Assembly (NCBI RefSeq): GCF_039538145.1
Contig: NZ_BAABBV010000001.1
Span: 434,001-498,000, forward strand
Length of the DNA: 64,000 nucleotides
Direction of reading: 5' to 3'
Origin: Gryllotalpicola daejeonensis
Lineage (GTDB): Bacteria; Actinomycetota; Actinomycetes; Actinomycetales; Microbacteriaceae
The notes below the pieces were generated by a model. The model saw nothing but the letters and a program-made list of their open reading frames with translations, made no database searches and had not been told where the DNA came from. The translations under genes and the position numbers were made by a program. Position 1 is the stretch's first letter; every line of letters starts with the position of its first letter. This document shows positions 25,581-32,455 of this stretch, piece after piece.

Positions 25581-25859
25581 TCAGGCCGTGGGGTCGTCTT
25601 CATCCGCGTCGCTTTCCGCACGGTGCTTGCCGCGCAATACGGAGGGAAGCACCCCTCCGGCCATCTGCGTCCCGGGTGCTGGTGCTACCAGCACCTCGAC
25701 GTCGGCGTCATCGCCGGTCTTCCGGTCCACCGTCTCCGGCGCGTCGGCGTCGCCGTCGAGGCCGTCCACCATGCCGTTGGTCTGGTCGAAGGGGTGCGCC
25801 GGGTCCGAAGCCAGATCGCTCAGTCGGTTCTCTCGCTGTTCGCTGTTCTCGTCACTCAT
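25581..25859 (-). CDS. Small acidic hypothetical protein
   Basis: A 92-residue, strongly acidic and probably disordered protein of unknown function; opening SDENSEQRENRLSDLASDPA, rich in Asp and Glu throughout, with a hydrophobic patch VEVLVAPAPG near the middle. The ATG at 25859 is chosen over an in-frame GTG at 25895 since neither has a strong ribosome site and the shorter form begins with a common MSDEN pattern. Placed 3 nt before the GIY-YIG gene and downstream of a tRNA terminator. I do not recognise a family. Confidence 0.5.
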   Translation of the reverse strand: MSDENSEQRENRLSDLASDPAHPFDQTNGMVDGLDGDADAPETVDRKTGDDADVEVLVAPAPGTQMAGGVLPSVLRGKHRAESDADEDDPTA

Positions 25860-25922
25860 GCTGTCATCGTTTTCCCGCGTGCGCCGAGTTTCCACCCGGT
25901 TGACAATGGCGCCCGAAATGCA

Positions 25923-25950
25923 GAAAACCCCCGGAGATCCGGGGGTTTTC
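25923..25950. terminator. Bidirectional intrinsic terminator beside tRNA-Val(GAC)
   Basis: Perfect 12-bp stem GAAAACCCCCGG / CCGGGGGTTTTC with loop AGAT. The A and T runs at the stem base provide a U tract in either direction; it ends the minus-strand tRNA-Val(GAC) transcript. Confidence 0.85.
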
Positions 25951-25955
25951 TTCTG

Positions 25956-26027
25956 TGCGCGATACTGGGATCGAACCAGTGACCTCTTCCGTGTCAGGGA
26001 AGCGCGCTACCGCTGCGCCAATCGCGC
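25956..26027 (-). tRNA. tRNA-Val (anticodon GAC)
   Basis: Read on the minus strand the molecule starts GCGCGATTGGCGCAGCGGTA, has anticodon stem CTTCC/GGAAG around loop CTGACAC (anticodon GAC), the T-arm core GGTTCGATCCC, and acceptor strand ATCGCGC followed by the discriminator A. The acceptor stem of 7 pairs is complete. No CCA is encoded. A terminator follows 5 nt downstream. Confidence 0.97.
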
Positions 26028-26074
26028 TCTTTCGCATCACTTTAGCGGGCTAAAGAAGAAGGAGCGAATGAGTG

Positions 26075-26148
26075 TGGAGGTGGCGACGGGATTCGAACCC
26101 GTGTATACGGCTTTGCAGGCCGCTGCCTCGCCTCTCGGCCACGCCACC
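26075..26148 (-). tRNA. tRNA-Cys (anticodon GCA)
   Basis: Minus-strand sequence starts GGTGGCGTGGCCGAGAGGCG, with anticodon loop CTGCAAA between GCGGC and GCCGT (anticodon GCA), T-loop GGTTCGAATCCC, and acceptor ending GCCACC. The discriminator T is followed by an encoded CCA (26075-26077), unlike its two neighbours. Confidence 0.97.
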
Positions 26149-26179
26149 AGGCCCGCATGAAGTCGGAGCTTCACACTCG

Positions 26180-26252
26180 AGCGGATGACGAGACTCGAAC
26201 TCGCGACCCTCACCTTGGCAAGGTGATGCGCTACCAACTGCGCTACATCCGC
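26180..26252 (-). tRNA. tRNA-Gly (anticodon GCC)
   Basis: Minus-strand sequence begins GCGGATGTAGCGCAGTTGGT, has anticodon loop TTGCCAA flanked by TCACC/GGTGA (anticodon GCC), T-loop AGTTCGAGTCT, and closes with the acceptor strand CATCCGC plus discriminator T. CCA is not encoded. First gene of a Gly-Cys-Val tRNA cluster on the minus strand. Confidence 0.97.
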
Positions 26253-26403
26253 ATTTTGTCTTTCCGGCCCGGTTCCTTTCGGCCCCGTCCCGGCGACTTC
26301 TCAACCATAACCCACGTTTTGTGCTGAGTTCAAATCGGCGCCGGGGCGCGTCTCGATTCGTGAAACGGGCCCATGGTCGGCTAGCATCAAGACGCACAAC
26401 AGC

Positions 26404-26476
26404 GGGCGATTGGCGCAGTTGGTAGCGCGCTTCCTTCACACGGAAGAGGTCGTCAGTTCGAGTCTGGCATCGCCCA
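26404..26476 (+). tRNA. tRNA-Val (anticodon CAC)
   Basis: Plus-strand molecule starting GGGCGATTGGCGCAGTTGGT with anticodon stem CTTCC/GGAAG around TTCACAC (anticodon CAC), T-loop AGTTCGAGTCT and acceptor ATCGCCC plus discriminator A. It shares the D arm and anticodon stem with the nearby tRNA-Val(GAC), consistent with a common origin. CCA not encoded. Confidence 0.97.
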
Positions 26477-26484
26477 CTTCAGAG

Positions 26485-26516
26485 AGAAACCCCCGCCTGG
26501 CCGGGGGTTTTCTTAT
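26485..26516 (+). terminator. Intrinsic terminator after tRNA-Val(CAC)
   Basis: Stem AAACCCCCG / CGGGGGTTT around CCTGGC, followed by TTCTT, 10 nt after the tRNA. It resembles the terminator of the tRNA-Val(GAC) gene in stem sequence. Confidence 0.85.
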
Positions 26517-26594
26517 TTCCACACGGCCGATGCTCACCGAGTGGTACGGCGTCAAGGCCGCGCTCACGGCGCGTCTGGGCGCCAAGCTGGAGCG

Positions 26595-27212
26595 ATGAAC
26601 GACGCAGACACCTACGGCCACGTCCCGGACGACTTGGATGCTGCGCCAGCGGACCCTCGCGAGCTGCTGAAGACCTGGCTGCCCGCGGTCGACGACCCGA
26701 ACGAGCCGCTGATGACCCTCGCCACAGTCGGGCTCGACGGCTATCCGAATGGGCGCACCGTTCTACTTTCCGGCTTCGACGGTGAGCGCATCCATTTCCA
26801 TACGAGCGCGCACAGCGGAAAGGTCGCCGAGCTCGCCGCTCTCCCCCGCGCGACCGCGGTGCTCGTCTGGCCGGAACTCGCCCGGCAGGTGGTGATCACC
26901 GGCGACGTGGCGCCCGAGACGTCGCAGGAAGCGTCCGCGGAGTTCCCTCAGCGCTCACGCGCCCTGCAGCTGCTCGAGTGGGTGAACACCGACGAGCTGG
27001 CGGCCAGGCCCGTCGCCGAGCGCCGAGAGAAGTGGGCCGAATTCGACAGCGCGCACCCCGAAGATCCCCTGGAGCCGCCCGCCACCTGGCTCGGCTACGC
27101 CATCACGCCGCTTCGCGTCGTCTTCTGGCGCGGCGACTCCCAGGGCCCGAGCAACCGGCTCGTGTACACGTGGGAAGACCACGGCTGGTCGCTTCAGCGC
27201 AAAGCCGGCTGA
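26595..27212 (+). CDS. Pyridoxamine 5'-phosphate oxidase family flavoprotein (PdxH-like)
   Basis: A 205-residue FMN-binding split-barrel protein. The N-terminal half matches PNPOx: PNEPLMTLATVGLDGYPNGRTVLLSGFDG and IHFHTSAHSGKVAELAALPR, with ATAVLVWPELARQVVITGDV after it. The C-terminal region has LEPPATWLGYAITPLRVVFWRG, like the PdxH dimerisation motif. However, the usual final RLHDR and RLAP elements are replaced by SNRLVYTWEDHGWSLQRKAG, so the PLP-contact Arg-x-His is missing. It may oxidise a different substrate or be a slow PdxH. The ATG at 26595 follows CTGGAG closely. Follows the tRNA-Val(CAC) terminator, so it has its own promoter, which I could not place. Confidence 0.82.
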   Translation: MNDADTYGHVPDDLDAAPADPRELLKTWLPAVDDPNEPLMTLATVGLDGYPNGRTVLLSGFDGERIHFHTSAHSGKVAELAALPRATAVLVWPELARQVVITGDVAPETSQEASAEFPQRSRALQLLEWVNTDELAARPVAERREKWAEFDSAHPEDPLEPPATWLGYAITPLRVVFWRGDSQGPSNRLVYTWEDHGWSLQRKAG

Positions 27213-27217
27213 TCGCG

Positions 27218-27976
27218 TCACGCACTGACCGTCGCGAGCCACTCCTCGAACGTCTGCACTCCGAGCTTCGCACCCGCACTGGGCAGCAGCGTCCCCGCCC
27301 GCATCGCCCGCCCCATCCCGCCGGGCAACGGGATCGCGAGCACCCGGCTCCGGTCGCCGACGGCACCGAGGTAGCGCCGCACGAGCTCGGGCAGCTCTCG
27401 TTCCTCAGGGCCCCCGATCTCGCCGGCGAACCCGCGAGGCGAGCCCAGCGCCAGCGCGACGAGCTCCTCGGCGACCTCGGCCGCCGCGACCGGCTGCGTG
27501 CGCCCCTTCGGAGCGGCGACGAGACCACCGAGCCGCCCACGAGCCGCGGTCTGGGCGGCGAACTCGTGGAACTGCGTCGCGCGCAGAATCGTCCACCCGC
27601 CGCGCGATGCGCTGACCAGATCCTCCTGCACTTTCTTGCCCGCGTAATAGCCGAACGGCGCTGAGGGAACGCCCACGATCGAGAGGGCGACGTGATGGCC
27701 GACGCCCTGCTGCTCTTCCGCCGCGAGCAGGTTTCGGGTTACGTTCCCGAAGAACCTCACGGTCGACTTGGCCGACAGCGTCTGAACGGACGCCACGTCG
27801 ATGACGGCCTGGCATCCCGTGACCGCGGCGCCGACGGCTCGGGCATCCGTGAGATCTACGCCCGACCCTCTGCTCAGCGTGACGCTCTCGCACCCGCTCC
27901 GGCGAAGTACGGCGACCACGTGACGCCCGACCACTCCGGTACCTCCGGCGACCGCGACTTTGAATGTGCTTGTCAT
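27218..27976 (-). CDS. NAD(P)-binding SDR/NmrA-type oxidoreductase, probable ECF41 partner
   Basis: A 252-residue atypical short-chain dehydrogenase with the N-terminal dinucleotide motif VAVAGGTGVVGRHVV, DLTDARAV (second strand), VIDVASVQT, HHVALSIVGV, a Tyr-x3-Lys in YYAGKKVQ, ILRATQFHEF and a C-terminal substrate region with PEERELPELVRRYLG. The substrate is unknown. It lies divergently next to an ECF41/SigJ sigma factor; ECF41 sigma factors are typically encoded beside a carboxymuconolactone decarboxylase, oxidoreductase or epimerase (COE), and this gene fits that place. A promoter with the ECF41-type -35 and -10 pattern lies directly upstream of its ATG (27986-28012). It converges with the PdxH-like gene, 5 nt apart. 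Confidence 0.85.
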   Translation of the reverse strand: MTSTFKVAVAGGTGVVGRHVVAVLRRSGCESVTLSRGSGVDLTDARAVGAAVTGCQAVIDVASVQTLSAKSTVRFFGNVTRNLLAAEEQQGVGHHVALSIVGVPSAPFGYYAGKKVQEDLVSASRGGWTILRATQFHEFAAQTAARGRLGGLVAAPKGRTQPVAAAEVAEELVALALGSPRGFAGEIGGPEERELPELVRRYLGAVGDRSRVLAIPLPGGMGRAMRAGTLLPSAGAKLGVQTFEEWLATVSA

Positions 27977-27985
27977 GCCTTCATT

Positions 27986-28012
27986 GACGACACGCCCCGG
28001 CGGAATGTGAGC
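27986..28012 (-). promoter_or_regulatory. ECF41-type promoter of the SDR gene
   Basis: On the minus strand the -35 GCTCACA (close to TGTCACA) is followed by a 16-nt spacer and CGTC, 9 nt before the SDR ATG. Same spacer and -10 as the sigJ promoter facing away from it. Confidence 0.6.
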
Positions 28013-28016
28013 CGCT

Positions 28017-28043
28017 AGTCACACATCGCGCCCGCACGTCGTC
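28017..28043 (+). promoter_or_regulatory. ECF41-type promoter of the sigma factor gene (autoregulatory)
   Basis: AGTCACA, 16-nt spacer, CGTC, then RBS GGGAGG and ATG at 28067. The pattern TGTCACA-N16-CGTC has been described for ECF41 targets; here the first base of the -35 differs. Confidence 0.6.
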
Positions 28044-28066
28044 ATAGTTGCCGAGGGAGGAACCAC

Positions 28067-28960
28067 ATGACCGTCGACACCGAGGTGATCGCCGAGCGCC
28101 GCCGTCTCGTGTCGCTCGCGTTCAGAATGCTGGGCACGATCGCCGAGGCTGAGGATGCCGTCCAGGAGACCTACGCACGCTGGTACCGACTCAGCGACCA
28201 GGAGCGCGCGGCGATCGCCTCGCCGGCGGCCTGGCTCACGACGGTTGCGAGCCGCATCTGCCTCGACGTGCTCGGCTCGGCGCGCGCCAGGCGCGAGCGC
28301 TACGTGGGGCCGTGGCTGCCCGAGCCCGTGCCGCCCGCGGCCTTCGCCGAGGCTGCACCCGTCGACCCGCTCGACCGGGTGACGCTCGACGACTCCGTCA
28401 GCACGGCGCTCTTGATCGTGCTGGAATCCATGACGCCGGCCGAGCGGGTCGTCTTCGTGCTGCACGACGTCTTCGCGATTCCCTTCGGCGAGATCGCCGA
28501 GATCGTGGGGCGCTCTCCTGCGGCGTGCCGCCAGCTTGCGACATCCGCTCGGCATCGCGCTCAGGCGGAGCGAACGCGGGCCGTGCCGCGCGCCGAGCAT
28601 GATCGCGTGGTCGCCGCGTTCGCCGCGGCGGCGCGCGCGGGCGATTTCGACGCGCTCGTGCGCGCGCTCGACCCGAACGTGGTGCTGCGCTCCGACGGGG
28701 GCGGCCGGGTGAGCGCCGCGCGCAACGCCGTCATCGGCGCCGACAAAGTCGCCCGATTCCTGTTCGGCGTCGCTCAGAAGCAGCCGTCGTTCGAAGTGGT
28801 CGAAGAAGAGACCGCCGACGGCCTCGGGCTCACGATCTGGGACGGCGCACGCATCTTCGGCGTCGTGACCTTCGCCGTCACCCACGGGGTCGTCAGCGAG
28901 CTGAGACTCGTCGTGAACCCCGACAAGCTCACCCTGTGGCGACGACCGCCAGCACCGTGA
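28067..28960 (+). CDS. sigJ: ECF41 (SigJ-type) RNA polymerase sigma factor with C-terminal SnoaL-like domain
   Basis: A 297-residue ECF sigma factor of the ECF41 group. Region 2 is at about 10-75 (RRRLVSLAFRMLGTIAEAEDAVQETYARWYRL), region 4 at about 110-165 (MTPAERVVFVLHDVFAIPFGEIAEIVGRSPAACRQLATSARH, the helix-turn-helix). It is followed by a C-terminal SnoaL-like domain of about 120 residues. The three hallmarks of ECF41 are all visible: WLPEP in the linker before region 4, DGGG in the extension, and NPDKL at the end. In this group the C-terminal domain acts as a fused regulator in place of an anti-sigma factor. Promoter and partner gene support an autoregulated divergent unit. The last 32 nt overlap the convergent small membrane gene. 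Confidence 0.94.
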   Translation: MTVDTEVIAERRRLVSLAFRMLGTIAEAEDAVQETYARWYRLSDQERAAIASPAAWLTTVASRICLDVLGSARARRERYVGPWLPEPVPPAAFAEAAPVDPLDRVTLDDSVSTALLIVLESMTPAERVVFVLHDVFAIPFGEIAEIVGRSPAACRQLATSARHRAQAERTRAVPRAEHDRVVAAFAAAARAGDFDALVRALDPNVVLRSDGGGRVSAARNAVIGADKVARFLFGVAQKQPSFEVVEEETADGLGLTIWDGARIFGVVTFAVTHGVVSELRLVVNPDKLTLWRRPPAP

Positions 28961-29165
28961 GGCACGCGAGCCCGACGACGAGGAACGCGATACCGCCCGC
29001 GAGCATCCACCTGGGCGACTGCGAGCCGAAGGCGATGCGCATGCCGTTCTGCCGCTTGAGCTCCTGCGCGAGCTCCGAGAGCCAGTTGCGGCGGATGATC
29101 AGGAACAGCCCCCAGCTGACGGCGAGGGCGCCCCACACGAGCGCGAATACGCGGGCGACGGTCAC
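28929..29165 (-). CDS. Small two-pass membrane protein
   Basis: A 78-residue hypothetical protein with two predicted membrane segments (about residues 5-24, VFALVWGALAVSWGLFLII, and 54-76, MLAGGIAFLVVGLACLTVLA) joined by a charged loop containing SELAQELKRQNGMRIAFG. I do not recognise a family; similar small proteins are common in actinobacteria. It overlaps the sigJ 3' end by 32 nt and precedes the start of the metallophosphoesterase's 3' end by 30 nt on the same strand. Confidence 0.65.
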   Translation of the reverse strand: MTVARVFALVWGALAVSWGLFLIIRRNWLSELAQELKRQNGMRIAFGSQSPRWMLAGGIAFLVVGLACLTVLAVVATG

Positions 29166-29195
29166 GCCTCGAGCCTAGAGCCGCGTCGCTGTGCG

Positions 29196-30902
29196 TCAGG
29201 CCAGCGGGTCGACGAGCAGCAGCTCGGTGTTGCGATCGCCCGGCGCGCCCTCGTGGCCGGGCGCGCGGTGTGGGTCGTTGAATGAGAGCTCGCGATACAG
29301 GGAGGCGAGCGCAGCCTGCGACCCGTCGTCGTACCCCGCCTCGTAGGGTGCGTCCGACTCGATCAGCGTGGTGAAGATCGAGAGGATGCCCGACCCGCTG
29401 CGCGCCAGTTCGATGACGCGCGCCTGCTGCGGGAAGTCGATGTGGCTCGCCGTCGTGATCTCCCAGAAGGAGTGCTTCGCGTCGGTTCCCCGCCTCGGCG
29501 TGATGCGGTTCGCGTGCACGTGGCCGTTGACCCAGGCGACGACCTGCGGATGCCTGTGCAGCAGCGCTGCCACGTCGGAGCCCGTGTACGTCTGCTCCCC
29601 CGGTGCCCCGGGGTCCGGAAACGGGTTGTCCATCGAGGTGCTCGTGTGGTGGCTGAAGACGACGATGTACTCGTCGGGGTGGGCCGCCAGCGTGGCCTCG
29701 AGCCAGCGGAACTGGGTAGCCGCCAGCGATCCGTGCGACAGCCCGGCGCTGTTGGTCGAGTCGAGTGAGATTCCGAGCACGCCGGGGGCGAGCTGGGTCG
29801 CGTAGTAGGTGCGCCCCGCGGCCAGGTCGTCTGGCGAGAACCCGTGCCCTACCGGGCCAGGGCCGGTGTTCTGCGGCGCGAGATGGGCGGCGACGTATTC
29901 GCTCTTCGTGAACGGGCGGCGCCGCTCGTCGGCGGTCACGGTCCACTGCTTCGCGAGCCGCGGCAGCTCCCCCAGCTCGCGCACCGCACTGCGGGCGGCG
30001 CTGGTGCCGGCGGAGTTGGTCCACAGCGCATGGATCGCCTTGTTCGCGGCATCCGACGTGAACTTCGTGAACTTCACGTCTCCGACGTAGACGTCGTTCC
30101 ACGCAGCGTGCAGGTTCGACAGCGACCCGCAGACCGAGTCGTCGTGATTGCCGACGACGGCGTACCACGGCACCTTCAGCCCTGCGCTCGTGTGCGGGGC
30201 GCTGATCCGGCCGAAAAAGCCGGGCAGCTCGGGGAATCCGGCCTTCTTGTAGGCATCCGCGACGGGCAGCTCCGGGCTGTACCACGCGGCCTTGCCCACG
30301 CTCTGCGCGCCCTCCCACCTGGTGCGCGAGCCCGAGTTCGCGACGATCTCACCGCCGCTCAGGGCGGCGAGGTACCAGTCCAGCTCGAGCGTCTCGCCGT
30401 TGTCGGTGTTGTCGCCGGTCGAGATGACCGCGTCGAGGGTGCGGCCGGTGAACGGCGCACCGGCGAGCGAATTGACACGCGCGACGAGACGCGCAGCGCC
30501 ATGCGTGCCGAGGGCCTCGTGCGGGCGGAACGCCGAGCCGTTCACGGCGGCGAACATCTCGAAGCGCGCGGGCGATTGCGCGTCGACGATGTGCAGGTCG
30601 GTGAGCTGCACGAACGCCGCGAGCGGCGTGAGAGAGGCTGTGGCGGATGCCCGCGAGGCGAGCTCCTCGCGCAGTAGCGGCGCGTAGCCCGGGCCCGCCG
30701 CGAGACGCGTGTAGCCGTGCTCGGTGCGCGGCGCGGCAGCCGCCTCGAGGGTGGTTCCCGCCGTGCTGATCGGGCGATGCGCAGCCGGGCGCAGCGGCGC
30801 GCTGGGTCCGCGTGCCGAGAGTGCGGCGGCTACGACGCCGGGGGTGAGTGCGAGAACTCCCGCGCCGCCGATGAGTGCTGTCCGTCGAGACACCTTCTGC
30901 AC
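29196..30902 (-). CDS. Tat-exported metallophosphoesterase (TIGR03767/PPA1498-like family)
   Basis: A 568-residue protein with an N-terminal twin-arginine signal (VSRRTALIGGAGVLALTPGV, with the SRRTALI motif), then a calcineurin-like phosphoesterase domain: AAFVQLTDLHIVDAQSPARF (DxH), VISTGDNTDNGE (GDN), YAVVGNHDDSVCG (GNHD), and late motifs VFSHHTSTSMDN and WVNGHVHANRI. The catalytic metal residues are all present. It is predicted to act outside the membrane; substrate unknown. The N-terminal region between signal and domain is Ala-rich. A GTG is the start at 30902. The 3' neighbour is a two-pass membrane gene. Confidence 0.88.
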   Translation of the reverse strand: MQKVSRRTALIGGAGVLALTPGVVAAALSARGPSAPLRPAAHRPISTAGTTLEAAAAPRTEHGYTRLAAGPGYAPLLREELASRASATASLTPLAAFVQLTDLHIVDAQSPARFEMFAAVNGSAFRPHEALGTHGAARLVARVNSLAGAPFTGRTLDAVISTGDNTDNGETLELDWYLAALSGGEIVANSGSRTRWEGAQSVGKAAWYSPELPVADAYKKAGFPELPGFFGRISAPHTSAGLKVPWYAVVGNHDDSVCGSLSNLHAAWNDVYVGDVKFTKFTSDAANKAIHALWTNSAGTSAARSAVRELGELPRLAKQWTVTADERRRPFTKSEYVAAHLAPQNTGPGPVGHGFSPDDLAAGRTYYATQLAPGVLGISLDSTNSAGLSHGSLAATQFRWLEATLAAHPDEYIVVFSHHTSTSMDNPFPDPGAPGEQTYTGSDVAALLHRHPQVVAWVNGHVHANRITPRRGTDAKHSFWEITTASHIDFPQQARVIELARSGSGILSIFTTLIESDAPYEAGYDDGSQAALASLYRELSFNDPHRAPGHEGAPGDRNTELLLVDPLA

Positions 30903-30997
30903 GCGGCCAGGTTCACCGCGTCCGGTTGACCCCCGGTGGCGTCAGCGTTCGTGTCGAGTGAACAACCGTCGCGGCATCCGAACCGCGCGGTGAACGA

Positions 30998-32326
30998 TCA
31001 GAATGCGGGGTCGAGGGCGTAGCCCTCTTCACCGTGCAGCACGTTGTCGACGCCGGCGCTCTCGTCCTCGTTCGTGATGCGGAAGCCGATCGTCTTCTGC
31101 AGCACCCAGCCGATCGCGTAGGCGATGACGAAGGAGTAGACGCCGACAGCGAGGCTCGCGATCGCCTGCACGCCGAGCTGGCGGAACGAGCCGGTATCGA
31201 GCAGGCCGATACCCGCGCCGAAGAAGCCGATGAACAGCGTGCCGATGAGGCCGCCCACAAGGTGGATGCCGACGACGTCGAGCGAGTCGTCGAAGCCGAA
31301 CCGCCACTTGAGCTCGACCGCGAGGCAGCACGCCACGCCGGTCAGCACACCGAGCACCATGGCCCACCCCGGGGTCAGAACATTGCCGGCCGGCGTGATG
31401 GCGACGAGCCCCGAGACCGCGCCGGAAGCGGCGCCGATCGAAGTCGGCTTCCCCTCTTTGAGGCGCTCGGTGACGATCCAGCCGATGGTGGCGGCTGCCG
31501 GGGCTGCCAGCGTATTCACCCACGCGAGTGCCGCGGAGGTGTTCACCGCGAGCGCCGATCCGGAGTTGAAGCCGAACCAGCCGAACCACAGCAGCGCCGC
31601 GCCGATCAGCGTGAGCGGCACGTTGTGCGGCTTGGCCATGCCTTTCGTGAAGCCGAGGCGGCGACCGAGGACGAGAGCGAGAGCGAGGGCTGCGGCGCCG
31701 GAGTTGATCTCGACCGCCGTGCCGCCGGCGAAGTCGGCGAGGCCGAGCTGGTGCACGAGCCAGCCGCCGTCGACGACCTGGCCGTCCGCGCCGACGGTGA
31801 AGTTGAAGACCCAGCTCGCGACCGGGAAGTAGACGACGGTGACCCAGACGCCCGCGAAGATCATCCACGCGCCGAACTTGGCGCGGTCGGCGATGGCGCC
31901 CGAGATGAGCGCGACGGTGATGATCGCGAAGGTCGCCTCGAAGCCGACGAAGGCGAGCGAGTAGGTGTCGCCCGCGTTGAGCGCAGACAGCGAGCCATCG
32001 GCGTGGATCGGTAGGAAGTCATGCAACGCGAGGTTGGCGAACGGGTTGAGCAGCCAGTGCGGAATGACCCAGTCGGTGATGTGCCCGCGCTTGTCGGCGA
32101 CCCCGAACGACATCGAGTAGCCGTAGATCAGCCAGAGGACGCTCACGAGGGCGATGGCGCCGAAGCTCATCATCATCATGTTGATGACCGACTTGGCGCG
32201 CACCATGCCGCCGTAGAAGAACGCGAGGCCCGGCGTCATCAGCAGCACGAGAGCCGCGCAGATCATCAGCCAGAGGGAGTCGGTGCTGACCGTGAACCCG
32301 GCGGTGGCGTCTGCGAGGACTGACAT
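30998..32326 (-). CDS. amt: Ammonium transporter (proximal tandem copy)
   Basis: A 442-residue Amt/Rh-family channel with 11 membrane segments. Family motifs are TPGLAFFYGGMVRAKSVINM, IYGYSMSFG, DFAGGTAVEINSGAAALALA (substrate entrance region with the conserved His), GAALLWFGWFGFNSGSALA, VGIHLVGGLIGTLFIGFFGA (second pore His) and C-terminal RITNEDESAGVD. The loop after about residue 85 has a variable HADGSLSALNAGD insertion. The GlnB/GlnK binding C-tail is short, and no PII gene is adjacent. The second amt copy lies 129 nt upstream on the same strand, separated by a terminator, so each has its own transcript. A GAAAC-type half-site pair lies upstream of it. Confidence 0.95.
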   Translation of the reverse strand: MSVLADATAGFTVSTDSLWLMICAALVLLMTPGLAFFYGGMVRAKSVINMMMMSFGAIALVSVLWLIYGYSMSFGVADKRGHITDWVIPHWLLNPFANLALHDFLPIHADGSLSALNAGDTYSLAFVGFEATFAIITVALISGAIADRAKFGAWMIFAGVWVTVVYFPVASWVFNFTVGADGQVVDGGWLVHQLGLADFAGGTAVEINSGAAALALALVLGRRLGFTKGMAKPHNVPLTLIGAALLWFGWFGFNSGSALAVNTSAALAWVNTLAAPAAATIGWIVTERLKEGKPTSIGAASGAVSGLVAITPAGNVLTPGWAMVLGVLTGVACCLAVELKWRFGFDDSLDVVGIHLVGGLIGTLFIGFFGAGIGLLDTGSFRQLGVQAIASLAVGVYSFVIAYAIGWVLQKTIGFRITNEDESAGVDNVLHGEEGYALDPAF

Positions 32327-32348
32327 GCAGGCTGCTCATCTCTCTCAT

Positions 32349-32364
32349 GTTTCGGAGTCGTGTC
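32349..32364 (-). promoter_or_regulatory. Weak GlnR-type half-site pair upstream of the proximal amt gene
   Basis: GACAC-N6-GAAAC on the minus strand, about 22 nt before the ATG. GAAAC matches the b half-site of the actinobacterial GlnR box, GACAC the a half-site only partly. Confidence 0.3.
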
Positions 32365-32404
32365 AGTCTGCAGGCTCGGTGTTAACGGGATGTTTCACAG
32401 CGAA

Positions 32405-32430
32405 AGGGCCGCCGGCTGACCGGCGGCCCT
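32405..32430 (-). terminator. Terminator between the tandem amt genes
   Basis: Perfect 11-bp stem AGGGCCGCCGG / CCGGCGGCCCT with a 4-nt loop, downstream of the distal amt stop codon. On the minus strand it is followed by TTTCG. Confidence 0.75.
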
Positions 32431-32455
32431 TCTGCTGTGGGTGCTGCGGGGGTGC

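Noticed and set aside
25860..26594. Integrated element at the tRNA cluster
   Set aside because: No integrase, no repeat of a tRNA 3' end and no composition change; nearby nuclease genes alone do not prove an island.
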